Made by a program: the position numbers and the translations under genes. From NCBI GenBank assembly GCA_036960375.1, contig JBALVY010000001.1, forward strand, positions 682,001 through 746,000: a stretch of DNA of 64,000 bases. The letters run 5' to 3'. The DNA is from CAWVSB01 sp036960375 (GTDB lineage: Bacteria; Pseudomonadota; Gammaproteobacteria; Pseudomonadales; CAWVSB01). Below the pieces are notes generated by a model that made no database searches, had not been told where the DNA came from, and worked only from the letters and a program-made list of their open reading frames with translations. Below are positions 16,838 through 25,138 of this stretch, one piece after another. The stretch's first letter is position 1. Every line of letters begins with the position of its first letter.

Positions 16838-18172
16838 TTACAGTATAAACCGGCTGAGATCTTCGTCTTGACTCAATTCACCCAGATGATCGTCGACGTA
16901 GCTGGCATTAATGATCAACTTCTCACCTCTCGCTGCCAGATCACCGGCATCGAAGGAGACGTCTTCCAGCAGGCGCTCCATCACCGTATGCAGGCGGCGA
17001 GCTCCAATGTTTTCGGTGCGTTCGTTGACCTCCCAGGCGACTTCGGCCAAGCGCTTGATACCGTCATCAGTAAATTTCATCGACAAACCCTCGGTTTCCA
17101 GCAGGGCGATATATTGGGTGGTCAGGCTGGCGTCTGGCTCGGTCAAAATACGCTGAAAGTCTTCCGCCGAGAGCGCATTCAGTTCTACTCTGATAGGCAG
17201 GCGGCCCTGCAATTCTGGAATTAAATCGGATGGCTTGGCCAAGTGAAATGCACCAGAGGCGATAAACAAGATATGGTCTGTTTTTACCATACCGTATTTG
17301 GTGCTCACGGTACAGCCTTCTATTAAGGGCAGTAAATCTCGTTGCACACCTTCACGCGAGACGTCTGCGCCTGCGCCTTCGGAGCGCTTGGCCACTTTGT
17401 CCAGCTCATCAAGAAACACTATGCCTGTTTGCTCTGCAGACTCGACTGCGCGGGTTTTCAGGTCTTCCTCATTGACCAGTTTGGCGGCTTCTTCGTCGAG
17501 GATGTGTTTCATCGCGGCTTTGACCGTCAACCGTTTACGATCCTTGCGTGTATTGCCCATATTGGAGAACATGGATTGTAATTGATTGGTCATTTCTTCC
17601 ATGCCGGGCGGCGCCATGATTTCAACACCTACCGGGCTGTTGGCAACCTCGATATCAATTTCCTTGTCGTCTAGCTCACCCTGGCGCAGTTTTTTGCGAA
17701 ATACCTGTCTGGTACTTGAGCCACTGTCACTCTGCGGTTCACCGTTGGCATCGCGGGCGGGTGGCAGCAAGGCATCCAGAATACGCTCTTCGGCAGCGTC
17801 TTCGGCGCTATGCCGTACTTTAACTTTTTCATCTTCGCGCAGTTGTTTTATCGCGACATCAACAAGGTCTCGAATAATGGAATCTACGTCGCGGCCGACG
17901 TAGCCGACTTCGGTGAACTTGGTAGCTTCAACCTTTATAAATGGCGCATTGGCGAGTTTGGCCAAGCGTCTGGCAATTTCAGTTTTACCAACCCCGGTGG
18001 GGCCAATCATCAAAATATTTTTCGGCGATATTTCCGCACGCAATTCTTCGTTTAGCTGCATGCGACGCCAGCGATTGCGCAATGCAATGGCGACGGCACG
18101 TTTGGCGTTGCCCTGGCCAATAATGTGTTTGTCCAGTTCGTGGGCGATTTCACGCGGTGTCATATTTGACAT
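16838..18172 (-). CDS. hslU: ATP-dependent protease ATPase subunit HslU
   Basis: 444 residues of the AAA+ ClpX-like family. The start MSNMTPREIAHELDKHIIGQ, Walker A GPTGVGKT at 57-64, the I-domain (about 110-240) and Walker B VFLDELDK (about 250) are all present. The C-terminus LSRFIL docks into the HslV peptidase. HslU unfolds substrates for HslV in the cytoplasm. It lies 12 nt after hslV, the usual operon. The length matches the family. Confidence 0.98.
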   Translation of the reverse strand: MSNMTPREIAHELDKHIIGQGNAKRAVAIALRNRWRRMQLNEELRAEISPKNILMIGPTGVGKTEIARRLAKLANAPFIKVEATKFTEVGYVGRDVDSIIRDLVDVAIKQLREDEKVKVRHSAEDAAEERILDALLPPARDANGEPQSDSGSSTRQVFRKKLRQGELDDKEIDIEVANSPVGVEIMAPPGMEEMTNQLQSMFSNMGNTRKDRKRLTVKAAMKHILDEEAAKLVNEEDLKTRAVESAEQTGIVFLDELDKVAKRSEGAGADVSREGVQRDLLPLIEGCTVSTKYGMVKTDHILFIASGAFHLAKPSDLIPELQGRLPIRVELNALSAEDFQRILTEPDASLTTQYIALLETEGLSMKFTDDGIKRLAEVAWEVNERTENIGARRLHTVMERLLEDVSFDAGDLAARGEKLIINASYVDDHLGELSQDEDLSRFIL

Positions 18173-18184
18173 AACAGGGTATTC

Positions 18185-18730
18185 CTAGGAAGTAGAGTCC
18201 AGTTCTTCGATAGTCTGGTTATGATTGGTATAGATGCAGATGTCGCCGGCAATGGACAGGCTTTGTTCAACAATTTCCTTGGCGCCAAGATCAGTATTAC
18301 GCAATAGCGCCATAGCGGCAGATTGTGCATATGGTCCGCCTGAGCCGATCGCTATCAGGCTGTTTTCTGGATCAATAACGTCACCATTACCAGTAATTAT
18401 CAGCGATGTTTCTTTATCGGCCACGGCCAATAAGGCTTCAAGCTGGCGCAGCGAGCGCTCGGTTCGCCAGGCTTTGGCTAGCTCTACGGCGGCCCGCACC
18501 AAATTACCCTGGTATTTTTCCAGCTGCGCTTCAAATAATTCAAATAAGGTAAAAGCATCGGCCGTGCCGCCAGCAAAACCGGCGATGACTTGATCATGAT
18601 AAAGCCGGCGAACCTTGCGGGCGTTGCCTTTCATGACGGTATTGCCAAGTGAGACCTGGCCGTCGCCGCCAATGACAACTTTGCCATTGCGACGAATAGA
18701 TATGATGGTGGTGCCTCGATATTGCTCCAC
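18185..18730 (-). CDS. hslV: ATP-dependent protease peptidase subunit HslV
   Basis: 181 residues, a proteasome-beta-like threonine protease. The mature N-terminus should be Thr7, within GTTIISIRRNGK, after removal of a six-residue propeptide MEQYRG. Some other HslV proteins start directly with Met-Thr, so this short propeptide is a lineage feature. GDGQVSLGNTVMKGNARKVR and SLIITGNGDVIDPE are typical. It forms the peptidase ring for HslU, which follows 12 nt downstream, and it follows the SPOR gene after 53 bp. Confidence 0.97.
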   Translation of the reverse strand: MEQYRGTTIISIRRNGKVVIGGDGQVSLGNTVMKGNARKVRRLYHDQVIAGFAGGTADAFTLFELFEAQLEKYQGNLVRAAVELAKAWRTERSLRQLEALLAVADKETSLIITGNGDVIDPENSLIAIGSGGPYAQSAAMALLRNTDLGAKEIVEQSLSIAGDICIYTNHNQTIEELDSTS

Positions 18731-18783
18731 AGGGAGACTCCTTTAATGCCGGAGGGGAATTTATGGGGGCGATAAGCCCTATT

Positions 18784-19374
18784 TCAAGAGGCTTTGCGCT
18801 TAATTACCATGGTTTCTATGCGTTCTTCTATCAATTTGCTGCGGGTATCGGCCAATTTAGAGCGGCTTTCGATGGGGCCAATATGGACGCGGTGCCAGGT
18901 ATCGCTTTTGTGCTGAAATTTTTCCAGATTGGCTGGGAAACCCAATAGCCCGAGCTCGGCCCGACGCTGCTCAGCATCCGCCTGGGTGCGAAAAGATCCG
19001 GCCTGAAGATAATAAAGTACTTTTTCTTCCGGCTCGCTGGCAGTAGTGGGACTAGCAACTTCTTCCTTGACCTCACGCACCATGACTTCGGTTTCTGGCA
19101 GCAAGGCATAGAAGTTAAATCGAGTTTCCGGTTTGTTGCTCTCTTCTTTGACTTCCGCTTCCAGGCCCGGGTTTTCCGCAACTTCAGCAGGTGTCTGGCT
19201 GGCGGGGTTTACTACCAGTTGATAAAGGAAGGATATAAAAAGCCCCAATGCCAGGCCGGTAACAAACCAAACCCAGCCAGGCGTAGTGCCGGATTTTTTG
19301 CTGCGAGCAGCCGGTTTTTTGCGGGGGGTGGCATTTCGTGCCTTGCTTTTTGTTTTGGCAGAATCCATGGCCAT
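18784..19374 (-). CDS. SPOR-domain membrane protein, FtsN-like
   Basis: 196 residues: a lysine/arginine-rich cytoplasmic head (1-29), one membrane helix (about 33-53, WVWFVTGLALGLFISFLY), an acidic periplasmic linker, and a C-terminal SPOR domain (about 117-192) beginning YYLQAGSFRTQADAEQRR. SPOR domains bind denuded septal peptidoglycan. Position before hslV matches the ftsN-hslV-hslU order of Pseudomonas, where argS also precedes; argS is not adjacent here (rpe is divergent). I infer an FtsN-type cell-division role. The first ATG (19374) is used; Met3 is an alternative. Confidence 0.85.
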   Translation of the reverse strand: MAMDSAKTKSKARNATPRKKPAARSKKSGTTPGWVWFVTGLALGLFISFLYQLVVNPASQTPAEVAENPGLEAEVKEESNKPETRFNFYALLPETEVMVREVKEEVASPTTASEPEEKVLYYLQAGSFRTQADAEQRRAELGLLGFPANLEKFQHKSDTWHRVHIGPIESRSKLADTRSKLIEERIETMVIKRKAS

Positions 19375-19530
19375 AACGAAATCGGGGTTCCTTGAGTCAT
19401 TGGTAGCGGGATTTTAACCACTTGTGCCAATGATGACAGCTTTTAACGACAGATTTAATGCTAATCGGTACTCAGTTCTTTATGGATCAGGTTAAACTAG
19501 CCTTCTTTTTTTGATGATGTTGGAGTCACT

Positions 19531-20208
19531 ATGCACGATTACTGGATAGCCCCCTCAATTTTGGCAGCCGATTTTGCCCGATTGGGTGAGGAAGTCGACG
19601 CGGTACTTGCTGCGGGAGCCGATGTGGTGCATTTCGATGTGATGGACAATCACTATGTCCCCAATCTGACAATAGGGCCAATGGTATGTAAGGCTCTCAG
19701 GGACTACGGTATTACCGCGCCTATTGATGTGCATTTGATGGTTAGCCCGGTAGATAGCTTGATAGTCGATTTTGCCAAGGCTGGTGCCAGTTATATTACT
19801 TTCCACCCGGAGGCATCCGGCCATGTCGATCGATCACTTCAGATAATCCGCGATAACGGCTGTAAGGCTGGTTTGGTTTTCAACCCTGCCTCAGGGCTGG
19901 ATGCAGCGAAATATGTTATGGATCGCCTGGATATGATTCTGTTGATGTCAGTTAATCCGGGTTTTGGCGGGCAAAAGTTTATTTCCTCGGTATTGCCAAA
20001 GGTGCGAGAGGCACGGGCATTGATTGACGCCAGTGGCCTGGATATTCGCCTGGAAATTGACGGTGGTGTCACCGCAGACAATATCCGCGAGATTGCAGCG
20101 GCAGGAGCGGATACCTTTGTAGCCGGCTCCGCTATATACGGCAAACCTGTCTACAAAGATGCCGTTGATGCCTTACGTGACGAGTTGGCCAAGGCAAATA
20201 TTGACTGA
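19531..20208 (+). CDS. rpe: Ribulose-phosphate 3-epimerase
   Basis: 225 residues, a TIM-barrel epimerase. It shows the N-terminal IAPSILAADFARLGEE, the metal-binding HFDVMDNHYVPNLTIGP, HLMV (second metal His), MSVNPGFGGQKF and EIDGGV near residue 175. It interconverts ribulose-5-phosphate and xylulose-5-phosphate in the pentose phosphate pathway. GGAG sits seven nt before the ATG. gph follows after 2 nt, and the rpe-gph-trpE order is conserved in pseudomonads. Confidence 0.97.
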   Translation: MHDYWIAPSILAADFARLGEEVDAVLAAGADVVHFDVMDNHYVPNLTIGPMVCKALRDYGITAPIDVHLMVSPVDSLIVDFAKAGASYITFHPEASGHVDRSLQIIRDNGCKAGLVFNPASGLDAAKYVMDRLDMILLMSVNPGFGGQKFISSVLPKVREARALIDASGLDIRLEIDGGVTADNIREIAAAGADTFVAGSAIYGKPVYKDAVDALRDELAKANID

Positions 20209-20210
20209 TA

Positions 20211-20900
20211 ATGGAATTAATTCGTAAGCTTTGCGGCGGGCATTTGCCCGCCGCAATCATGTTTGACCTGGACGGAACGCTGGTAGAAAGTGCACCCGAC
20301 TTGGCAGATGCCGTGGATTTTGTATTAGAGCATGCGGGTTATCCAGCCCCCGGCGAAGTACTTGTTCGCCAATGGGTAGGCAATGGCGCATCCAAGTTGT
20401 TAGAGCGGGCTTTAGCGCATGCAAGAGGCATTGAGCTGGCGGAAATTTCCGGCGCGGAACATAGGCGGTTGCTGGAACATTTTTTTATCGCCTACAAAGC
20501 GAATTGCTGTCGTCGTACTACTCTTTTTGACAGTGTGATGGAGACGCTGGAGTTTCTTCACCTGCGTGGCATCAAGCTGGCTATTGTGACCAACAAACCG
20601 GCTGTATTTACCGCGCAGATAGTTGACCAGCTCGGTTTACGCTCTCTGTTTTCTGTCTGCGCCAGTGGCGATAGCTACCCTCAAAAGAAGCCCCACCCAC
20701 TGCCCTTGCAAATGGTGGCTAGCGAAATGGCCGTCGATCTAGCAGATTGTTTGATGGTAGGTGATTCGCAGACAGATATTGCGGCAGCACAAGCGGCAGG
20801 CATACCTGTGGTATGTGTTAGCTTTGGCTACCACCAGGGCGTGGATCTCACTGCTTTGGCAGATACGGTCATAGACGAATTCATTTCACTAAAATGTTAG
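20211..20900 (+). CDS. gph: Phosphoglycolate phosphatase (HAD family)
   Basis: 229 residues of the HAD superfamily: motif I MFDLDGTLVES (about 17-27), motif II VTNKPA (about 125-130), motif III lysine in YPQKKPHP, and motif IV MVGDSQTDIAAAQAAG. It removes phosphate from 2-phosphoglycolate, which also arises in DNA repair. It sits 2 nt after rpe and is probably cotranscribed with it. A 268-bp gap follows before trpE and holds the trp leader. Confidence 0.94.
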   Translation: MELIRKLCGGHLPAAIMFDLDGTLVESAPDLADAVDFVLEHAGYPAPGEVLVRQWVGNGASKLLERALAHARGIELAEISGAEHRRLLEHFFIAYKANCCRRTTLFDSVMETLEFLHLRGIKLAIVTNKPAVFTAQIVDQLGLRSLFSVCASGDSYPQKKPHPLPLQMVASEMAVDLADCLMVGDSQTDIAAAQAAGIPVVCVSFGYHQGVDLTALADTVIDEFISLKC

Positions 20901-21033
20901 TCATGCGTTTTATTTTATATATTTCACTGATGTTATTTCATTTTTGCCTGTTTTTCGCTTACACAGGTGTGGTGAAGGCTGTAATTTTGCTTCGCTGTTA
21001 GGTAGAATCAGCGCCTCAATACAATTCTTATAC
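20901..21033 (+). other. Intergenic region upstream of trp leader
   Basis: AT-rich, with no open frame worth calling. It should hold the trpE promoter because a leader peptide begins just downstream. A TAGAAT hexamer at 21003-21008 is a possible -10 box, but I see no convincing -35 at the right distance, so I do not call the promoter. No terminator-type hairpin for gph is obvious. Confidence 0.4.
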
Positions 21034-21072
21034 ATGATTTGGAGTAATGCGTGGCTAGTCTGGACCACCTGA
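21034..21072 (+). CDS. Candidate trp leader peptide, ATG frame (3 Trp in 12 residues)
   Basis: The short frame encodes MIWSNAWLVWTT and stops at TGA 21070-21072, with Trp at residues 3, 7 and 10. Such Trp density just upstream of trpE is what an attenuator leader needs. Against it, no Shine-Dalgarno sequence precedes the ATG. It overlaps a second Trp-containing leader frame (21051-21113) that does have a ribosome site, so at most one may be the working leader. Confidence 0.3.
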   Translation: MIWSNAWLVWTT

Positions 21073-21113
21073 CAGTCAGTTTCGCAAGAGATATCACCTG
21101 CTGGCGATGGTAA
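21051..21113 (+). CDS. trpL: Candidate trp leader peptide, GTG frame ending Cys-Trp-Arg-Trp
   Basis: A 20-residue frame starts at GTG 21051 and encodes MASLDHLTVSFARDITCWRW, with two Trp codons directly before the TAA at 21111-21113. GGAG at 21041-21044 is spaced six nt from the GTG, a good ribosome site. Placement of control codons next to the stop is typical of attenuator leaders, and trpE attenuation is known in Pseudomonas. It lies 55 bp upstream of trpE. The choice over the overlapping ATG frame rests on the ribosome site. Confidence 0.5.
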   Translation: MASLDHLTVSFARDITCWRW

Positions 21114-21129
21114 CGCAGGCTTTGCCTTG
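21097..21129 (+). promoter_or_regulatory. Candidate trpE attenuator stem-loops
   Basis: Two hairpins that cannot form together overlap here. One pairs CCTGC (21097-21101) with GCAGG (21115-21119) and holds the TGG-CGA-TGG control codons in its loop. The other pairs CAGGC with GCCTTG (21116-21129). No run of T follows the second hairpin, only TCCGTTTATTAT, so a canonical terminator is not proven. The control logic cannot be settled by eye. Confidence 0.35.
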
Positions 21130-21168
21130 TCCGTTTATTATCGCTAATTATTACTCCAGGAATTTATC

Positions 21169-22647
21169 ATGACATCTGAAAAAACCCATCCGGCAGCTGC
21201 TAGCTACCATCGTATACCCGTGGTACGAACCATAGCCGCTGATTTGGATACACCTGTTAGCAGCTATCTAAAACTTGCCCAAGGACCGTATTCCTATTTG
21301 CTTGAATCTGTTCAGGGCGGTGAGAAATGGGGCCGTCATTCTATTATTGGCCTGCCCTGTCGTACGGTGCTGAAGGTGTTTGGTCATCAAATCCAAATTG
21401 AGACCGACGGCGAAATTGTTGAACAAGAGGAAGTGGCAGACCCGCTAGCTTTTGTAGAGTCTTTTCAACAGCGCTATAGCGTTAAAAGCATCGCTGAGTT
21501 GCCCATGTTTAGTGGCGGACTGGTAGGCTATTTTGGCTACGACACTGTCCGTTATGTCGAGAAGAAACTGGCCGATTCCTGTCCGCCCGATACGATTGGC
21601 ACACCGGATATATTGCTGATGGTATCGGAAGATGTATTGGTATTCGACAATCTGGCTGGCACTTTGAATCTTATTACTCATGCTGATGCGAATGACCCAC
21701 AAGGTCTCGCGAAAGCGGAGGCGCACCTGGATGATCTCGCTTCACGCTTGCCTGGCCCAACGCCTATTTCCGGCCGTTTACTGAATGAGAGCGAAGCGCA
21801 CGGTGTGGCGGAGTCCGACTTTAGCTCGGGTTTTACCCAACAAGATTTTGAAGCCTCGGTTGATCGAGTCAAAGATTATATTCTGGCGGGCGATGTGATG
21901 CAGGTGGTGCCGTCCCAGCGTCTGACCATTCCGTTTGATGCCGAGCCGATAAATTTATACCGAGCCTTACGGCGCTTAAACCCTAGCCCTTATTTGTATT
22001 TTCTGGATCTGGGAGATCACCAGGTAGTGGGTGCCTCGCCTGAAATTCTGGCTCGGTTGGAAGACCGGACTATGACTTTGCGGCCGATTGCCGGTACTCG
22101 TCGACGTGGCAAAGACGACGCCGAAGACAAAGCGCTTGAGGCCGAGATGCTGGCCGACCCCAAAGAGGTTGCTGAGCATTTGATGCTGATCGATCTGGGG
22201 CGTAATGACGTAGGTCGGGTGGCAGAAACGGGCAGTGTTGAATTAACCGATACCATGAAGGTCGAGCGTTATTCTCATGTAATGCATATTGTGTCTAATG
22301 TGACCGGAACCTTGCGCCCGGAATTAAATTCGATGGATGTTCTGCGGGCCGCGTTGCCGGCGGGTACTCTCAGCGGGGCACCAAAAATTCGGGCAATGCA
22401 AATCATTGATGAGCTTGAGCCGGTTAAGCGCGGAGTCTATGGCGGAGCGGTAGGTTACCTTGGCTGGAATGGCAATATGGATACCGCAATCGCGATCCGA
22501 ACGGCGGTCATTAAAGATGGCGTATTGAATATTCAGGCTGGTGCCGGAGTGGTAGCCGATTCCATTCCGCGATTGGAGTGGAAGGAAACCATGAACAAGG
22601 CTCGGGCTATTTTTCGGGCAGTGGCAATGGTAGCGGGGGAGGATTAG
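21169..22647 (+). CDS. trpE: Anthranilate synthase component I
   Basis: 492 residues of the chorismate-binding family. Typical segments are AQGPYSYLLES with the Trp-feedback LLES motif near residue 45, the catalytic QVVPSQRLTIPF, DLGDHQVVGASPE, RPIAGTRRRG, HLMLIDLGRNDVGRVA and GTLSGAPKIRAMQIIDELE. With TrpG it converts chorismate to anthranilate, the first committed step of tryptophan synthesis. The ribosome site is weak (ACTCCAGGAA upstream). It is preceded by a leader with Trp codons. trpG follows after 2 nt. Confidence 0.98.
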   Translation: MTSEKTHPAAASYHRIPVVRTIAADLDTPVSSYLKLAQGPYSYLLESVQGGEKWGRHSIIGLPCRTVLKVFGHQIQIETDGEIVEQEEVADPLAFVESFQQRYSVKSIAELPMFSGGLVGYFGYDTVRYVEKKLADSCPPDTIGTPDILLMVSEDVLVFDNLAGTLNLITHADANDPQGLAKAEAHLDDLASRLPGPTPISGRLLNESEAHGVAESDFSSGFTQQDFEASVDRVKDYILAGDVMQVVPSQRLTIPFDAEPINLYRALRRLNPSPYLYFLDLGDHQVVGASPEILARLEDRTMTLRPIAGTRRRGKDDAEDKALEAEMLADPKEVAEHLMLIDLGRNDVGRVAETGSVELTDTMKVERYSHVMHIVSNVTGTLRPELNSMDVLRAALPAGTLSGAPKIRAMQIIDELEPVKRGVYGGAVGYLGWNGNMDTAIAIRTAVIKDGVLNIQAGAGVVADSIPRLEWKETMNKARAIFRAVAMVAGED

Positions 22648-22649
22648 AC

Positions 22650-23228
22650 ATGCTTTTGATGATCGATAATTATGACTCGTTTACCTATAACGTGGTGCAG
22701 TATCTGGGTGAACTCAAAGCGGATGTTCAGGTTTTTCGCAACGACGAAATCACTCTGGAGCAAGTTCGTGAGTTGGCGCCCGAGCGAATTGTGGTATCAC
22801 CTGGGCCCTGCACGCCGAATGAGGCCGGCATTTCTATGGATGTCATTCGCAGTTTTGCCGGCCAACTGCCTATTTTGGGAATCTGTCTGGGGCATCAAAG
22901 TTTGGGCCAGGTATTTGGCGGCAAAGTGGTGCGGGCGCGTGAAGTTATGCATGGCAAAATTTCGCCTATTTATCACAGCGGTCTGGGTATTTTTGCGGGG
23001 CTCGATAATCCTTTTGAGGCAACCCGCTACCATTCTTTGGTGGTGGAGCGAGAGAGCCTGCCTGAGTGTCTTGAAATCACCGCCTGGACCCAGTTAGAAG
23101 ATGGCAGTGTGGACGAGATAATGGGTTTGCGTCATAAAGACTATGCGATTGAGGGTGTACAGTTCCATCCGGAATCTATTCTGACCCAGCATGGACATGA
23201 CCTCTTGGCTAATTTTTTAGCCCTGTAA
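22650..23228 (+). CDS. trpG: Anthranilate synthase component II (glutamine amidotransferase)
   Basis: 192 residues from ATG 22650, which has GGGGAGGA (22635-22642) upstream; a longer in-frame start at 22578 would lie inside trpE and lacks support. It is a class I glutamine amidotransferase: MIDNYDSFTYN start, GPCTPNEAG, nucleophile cysteine in ILGICLGHQSLGQ (near residue 79), and the His/Glu pair in EGVQFHPESI. It supplies ammonia to TrpE. Two nt separate it from trpE and 19 from trpD. Confidence 0.97.
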   Translation: MLLMIDNYDSFTYNVVQYLGELKADVQVFRNDEITLEQVRELAPERIVVSPGPCTPNEAGISMDVIRSFAGQLPILGICLGHQSLGQVFGGKVVRAREVMHGKISPIYHSGLGIFAGLDNPFEATRYHSLVVERESLPECLEITAWTQLEDGSVDEIMGLRHKDYAIEGVQFHPESILTQHGHDLLANFLAL

Positions 23229-23247
23229 AGTAAGGCGGAAAATACAC

Positions 23248-24270
23248 ATGGATATGCAAGCAGCAATAGCTTCATTGATTGAAGGGCGCGATCTAAGCCG
23301 GAAAGAAATGGCTGATGTAATGCACCTGATTATGACCGGTGAAGCAACACAGGCCCAGATTGGCGGATTTTTGACGGGCCTACGTATAAAAGGTGAGACG
23401 GTTGAAGAAATTACCGGCGCCGCGCAAGTAATGCGTGAACTGGCTTTAAAAGTCAAAGTCAGTGGTGAAAATCAGGTCGATATTGTGGGCACGGGTGGCG
23501 ATAGCGCCGGCATATTTAATGTGTCCACGGCCTCGGCCATTGTGGCTGCCGCCGCGGGTGCTACTGTCGCTAAACATGGTAATCGCTCGGTCACCTCTAA
23601 TTCCGGCAGCGCAGATTTGCTGGAAGAGGCCGGAATACGTCTTGATTTGAATGTCGAACAAATCGAGCGCTGCATTGACGAGGTTGGCCTGGGGTTTATG
23701 TTTGCCTTAAACCATCATAGCGCGATGAAACATGCGATTGGCCCGCGCAAGGAACTGAAGGTGCGCACGGTATTTAATATACTCGGGCCGCTGACTAACC
23801 CGGCTTCAGCGCCAAACGCGTTGCTGGGTGTATTTAGCGAGCAGTGGCAGCTACCCTATGCGGAAGCTATGCGTCGTCTGGGCGCCAAACACGTGATAGT
23901 GGTTCATTCCGCCGAAGGCCTGGATGAGATTAGCCTTGCTGGACCAACCAGAATTGTTGAATTGAAAGATGGCGAAATTAGTGAATATTCTATCTGCCCT
24001 GAGGATGTCGGTGTGCAAAGTGCTTCGCTTAACAGCCTGGTTGTCGAGGACCCCGCCGCTAGTCTGGCATTAATTCGGGCGGCGTTTGCGGGCCTGGCGC
24101 CTGAGGCGGCAGATATGATTGCGCTTAACGCGGGCGCCGCTCTCTATGCGGCCGGTGTCGCCGGCAGTCTTGTTAATGGTGTCGAGTTGGCACAGGATGT
24201 CATAGCGACAGGTCAAGCCGCTGAGAAATTTAAGGAATGGGCTGACTTTACCCAAGCCTGTAAACAGTAA
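23248..24270 (+). CDS. trpD: Anthranilate phosphoribosyltransferase
   Basis: 340 residues with the TrpD signatures: VDIVGTGGDSAGIFNVSTAS (PRPP-binding GTGGD, near 79-83), KHGNRSVTSNSGSADLLE, and FNILGPLTNPASAPNALLGV. It joins anthranilate to phosphoribosyl pyrophosphate. In the trp cluster it follows trpG by 19 nt and precedes trpC by 29 nt. Length is normal for the family. Confidence 0.98.
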   Translation: MDMQAAIASLIEGRDLSRKEMADVMHLIMTGEATQAQIGGFLTGLRIKGETVEEITGAAQVMRELALKVKVSGENQVDIVGTGGDSAGIFNVSTASAIVAAAAGATVAKHGNRSVTSNSGSADLLEEAGIRLDLNVEQIERCIDEVGLGFMFALNHHSAMKHAIGPRKELKVRTVFNILGPLTNPASAPNALLGVFSEQWQLPYAEAMRRLGAKHVIVVHSAEGLDEISLAGPTRIVELKDGEISEYSICPEDVGVQSASLNSLVVEDPAASLALIRAAFAGLAPEAADMIALNAGAALYAAGVAGSLVNGVELAQDVIATGQAAEKFKEWADFTQACKQ

Positions 24271-24299
24271 AGAAGCCTTGCACAAGAAGCACGATTCAT

Positions 24300-25091
24300 A
24301 TGACGATACTTGATAAAATTCTGGCAAGAAAACATGAGGAAGTGGCGGCACGTAGCGCTGTTACCAGTGAAGCTGACTTACGTGCCATGTTAACCCAGGC
24401 CGATAGTTGCAGAGGTTTCACTCAGGCGATCGCTGATCGTATTGCCGCCGGTGACTCGGCAGTTATCGCCGAGGTTAAAAAGGCGTCCCCTTCCAAAGGC
24501 CTGATTCGAGCCAACTTCGATCCAGCAGCTATTGCCGTCAGTTATCAGGCGGGCGGCGCGGCCTGCATGTCGGTGCTGACCGATGCGGATTTTTTTCAGG
24601 GCCACGAAGACTACTTGCGACAGGCACGTAGGGCTTGTTCGTTACCGGTCATCCGTAAAGATTTTATGGTTGATAGCTACCAGATATATGAAGCAAGAGC
24701 TATTGAGGCCGATTGTGTTTTATTGATTGCCGCTGCTTTTAGCCAGGATACGGGTTTAATGGCCGACCTTGCGTCGTTAGCCACAGACCTTGGCATGGAC
24801 GTTTTGATCGAAGTCCATAATCAGCAAGAGTTAGAGCAGAGCCTACCTTTAAATACCCGATTGATAGGTATCAATAATCGCAATTTACATACCTTTGAAA
24901 CCTCACTGGAAACCACCTGGGAATTAATGAAAGGTATTCCTGATGATCGGATCGTGGTTACAGAGAGCGGCATTCATACAAAAGAAGATGTTCAGGCTAT
25001 GCGTGAGCACGGTGTTGCTGCGTTTCTGGTTGGCGAAGCGTTTATGCGTGCAGGCGAACCAGGGGATGAACTTAAAACCCTGTTCTTTTAG
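24300..25091 (+). CDS. trpC: Indole-3-glycerol phosphate synthase
   Basis: 263 residues, a TIM barrel with the conserved TILDKILARKHEEV N-terminus, VIAEVKKASPSKGLIRANFDPAAIA, SVLTDADFFQGHEDYL, RKDFMVDSYQIYEARA, GINNRNLHTF and TESGIHTKEDV. It closes the indole ring in tryptophan synthesis. It is not fused to TrpF, as is usual in Pseudomonas. The conserved gene that normally follows, vfr, lies about 11.6 kb further on, so trpC marks the left edge of an inserted segment. Confidence 0.98.
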   Translation: MTILDKILARKHEEVAARSAVTSEADLRAMLTQADSCRGFTQAIADRIAAGDSAVIAEVKKASPSKGLIRANFDPAAIAVSYQAGGAACMSVLTDADFFQGHEDYLRQARRACSLPVIRKDFMVDSYQIYEARAIEADCVLLIAAAFSQDTGLMADLASLATDLGMDVLIEVHNQQELEQSLPLNTRLIGINNRNLHTFETSLETTWELMKGIPDDRIVVTESGIHTKEDVQAMREHGVAAFLVGEAFMRAGEPGDELKTLFF

Positions 25092-25138
25092 CCCTTCGAC
25101 TACCTGAGCGTTTGTTCTGTTTAAGTACATTGGTGGAT

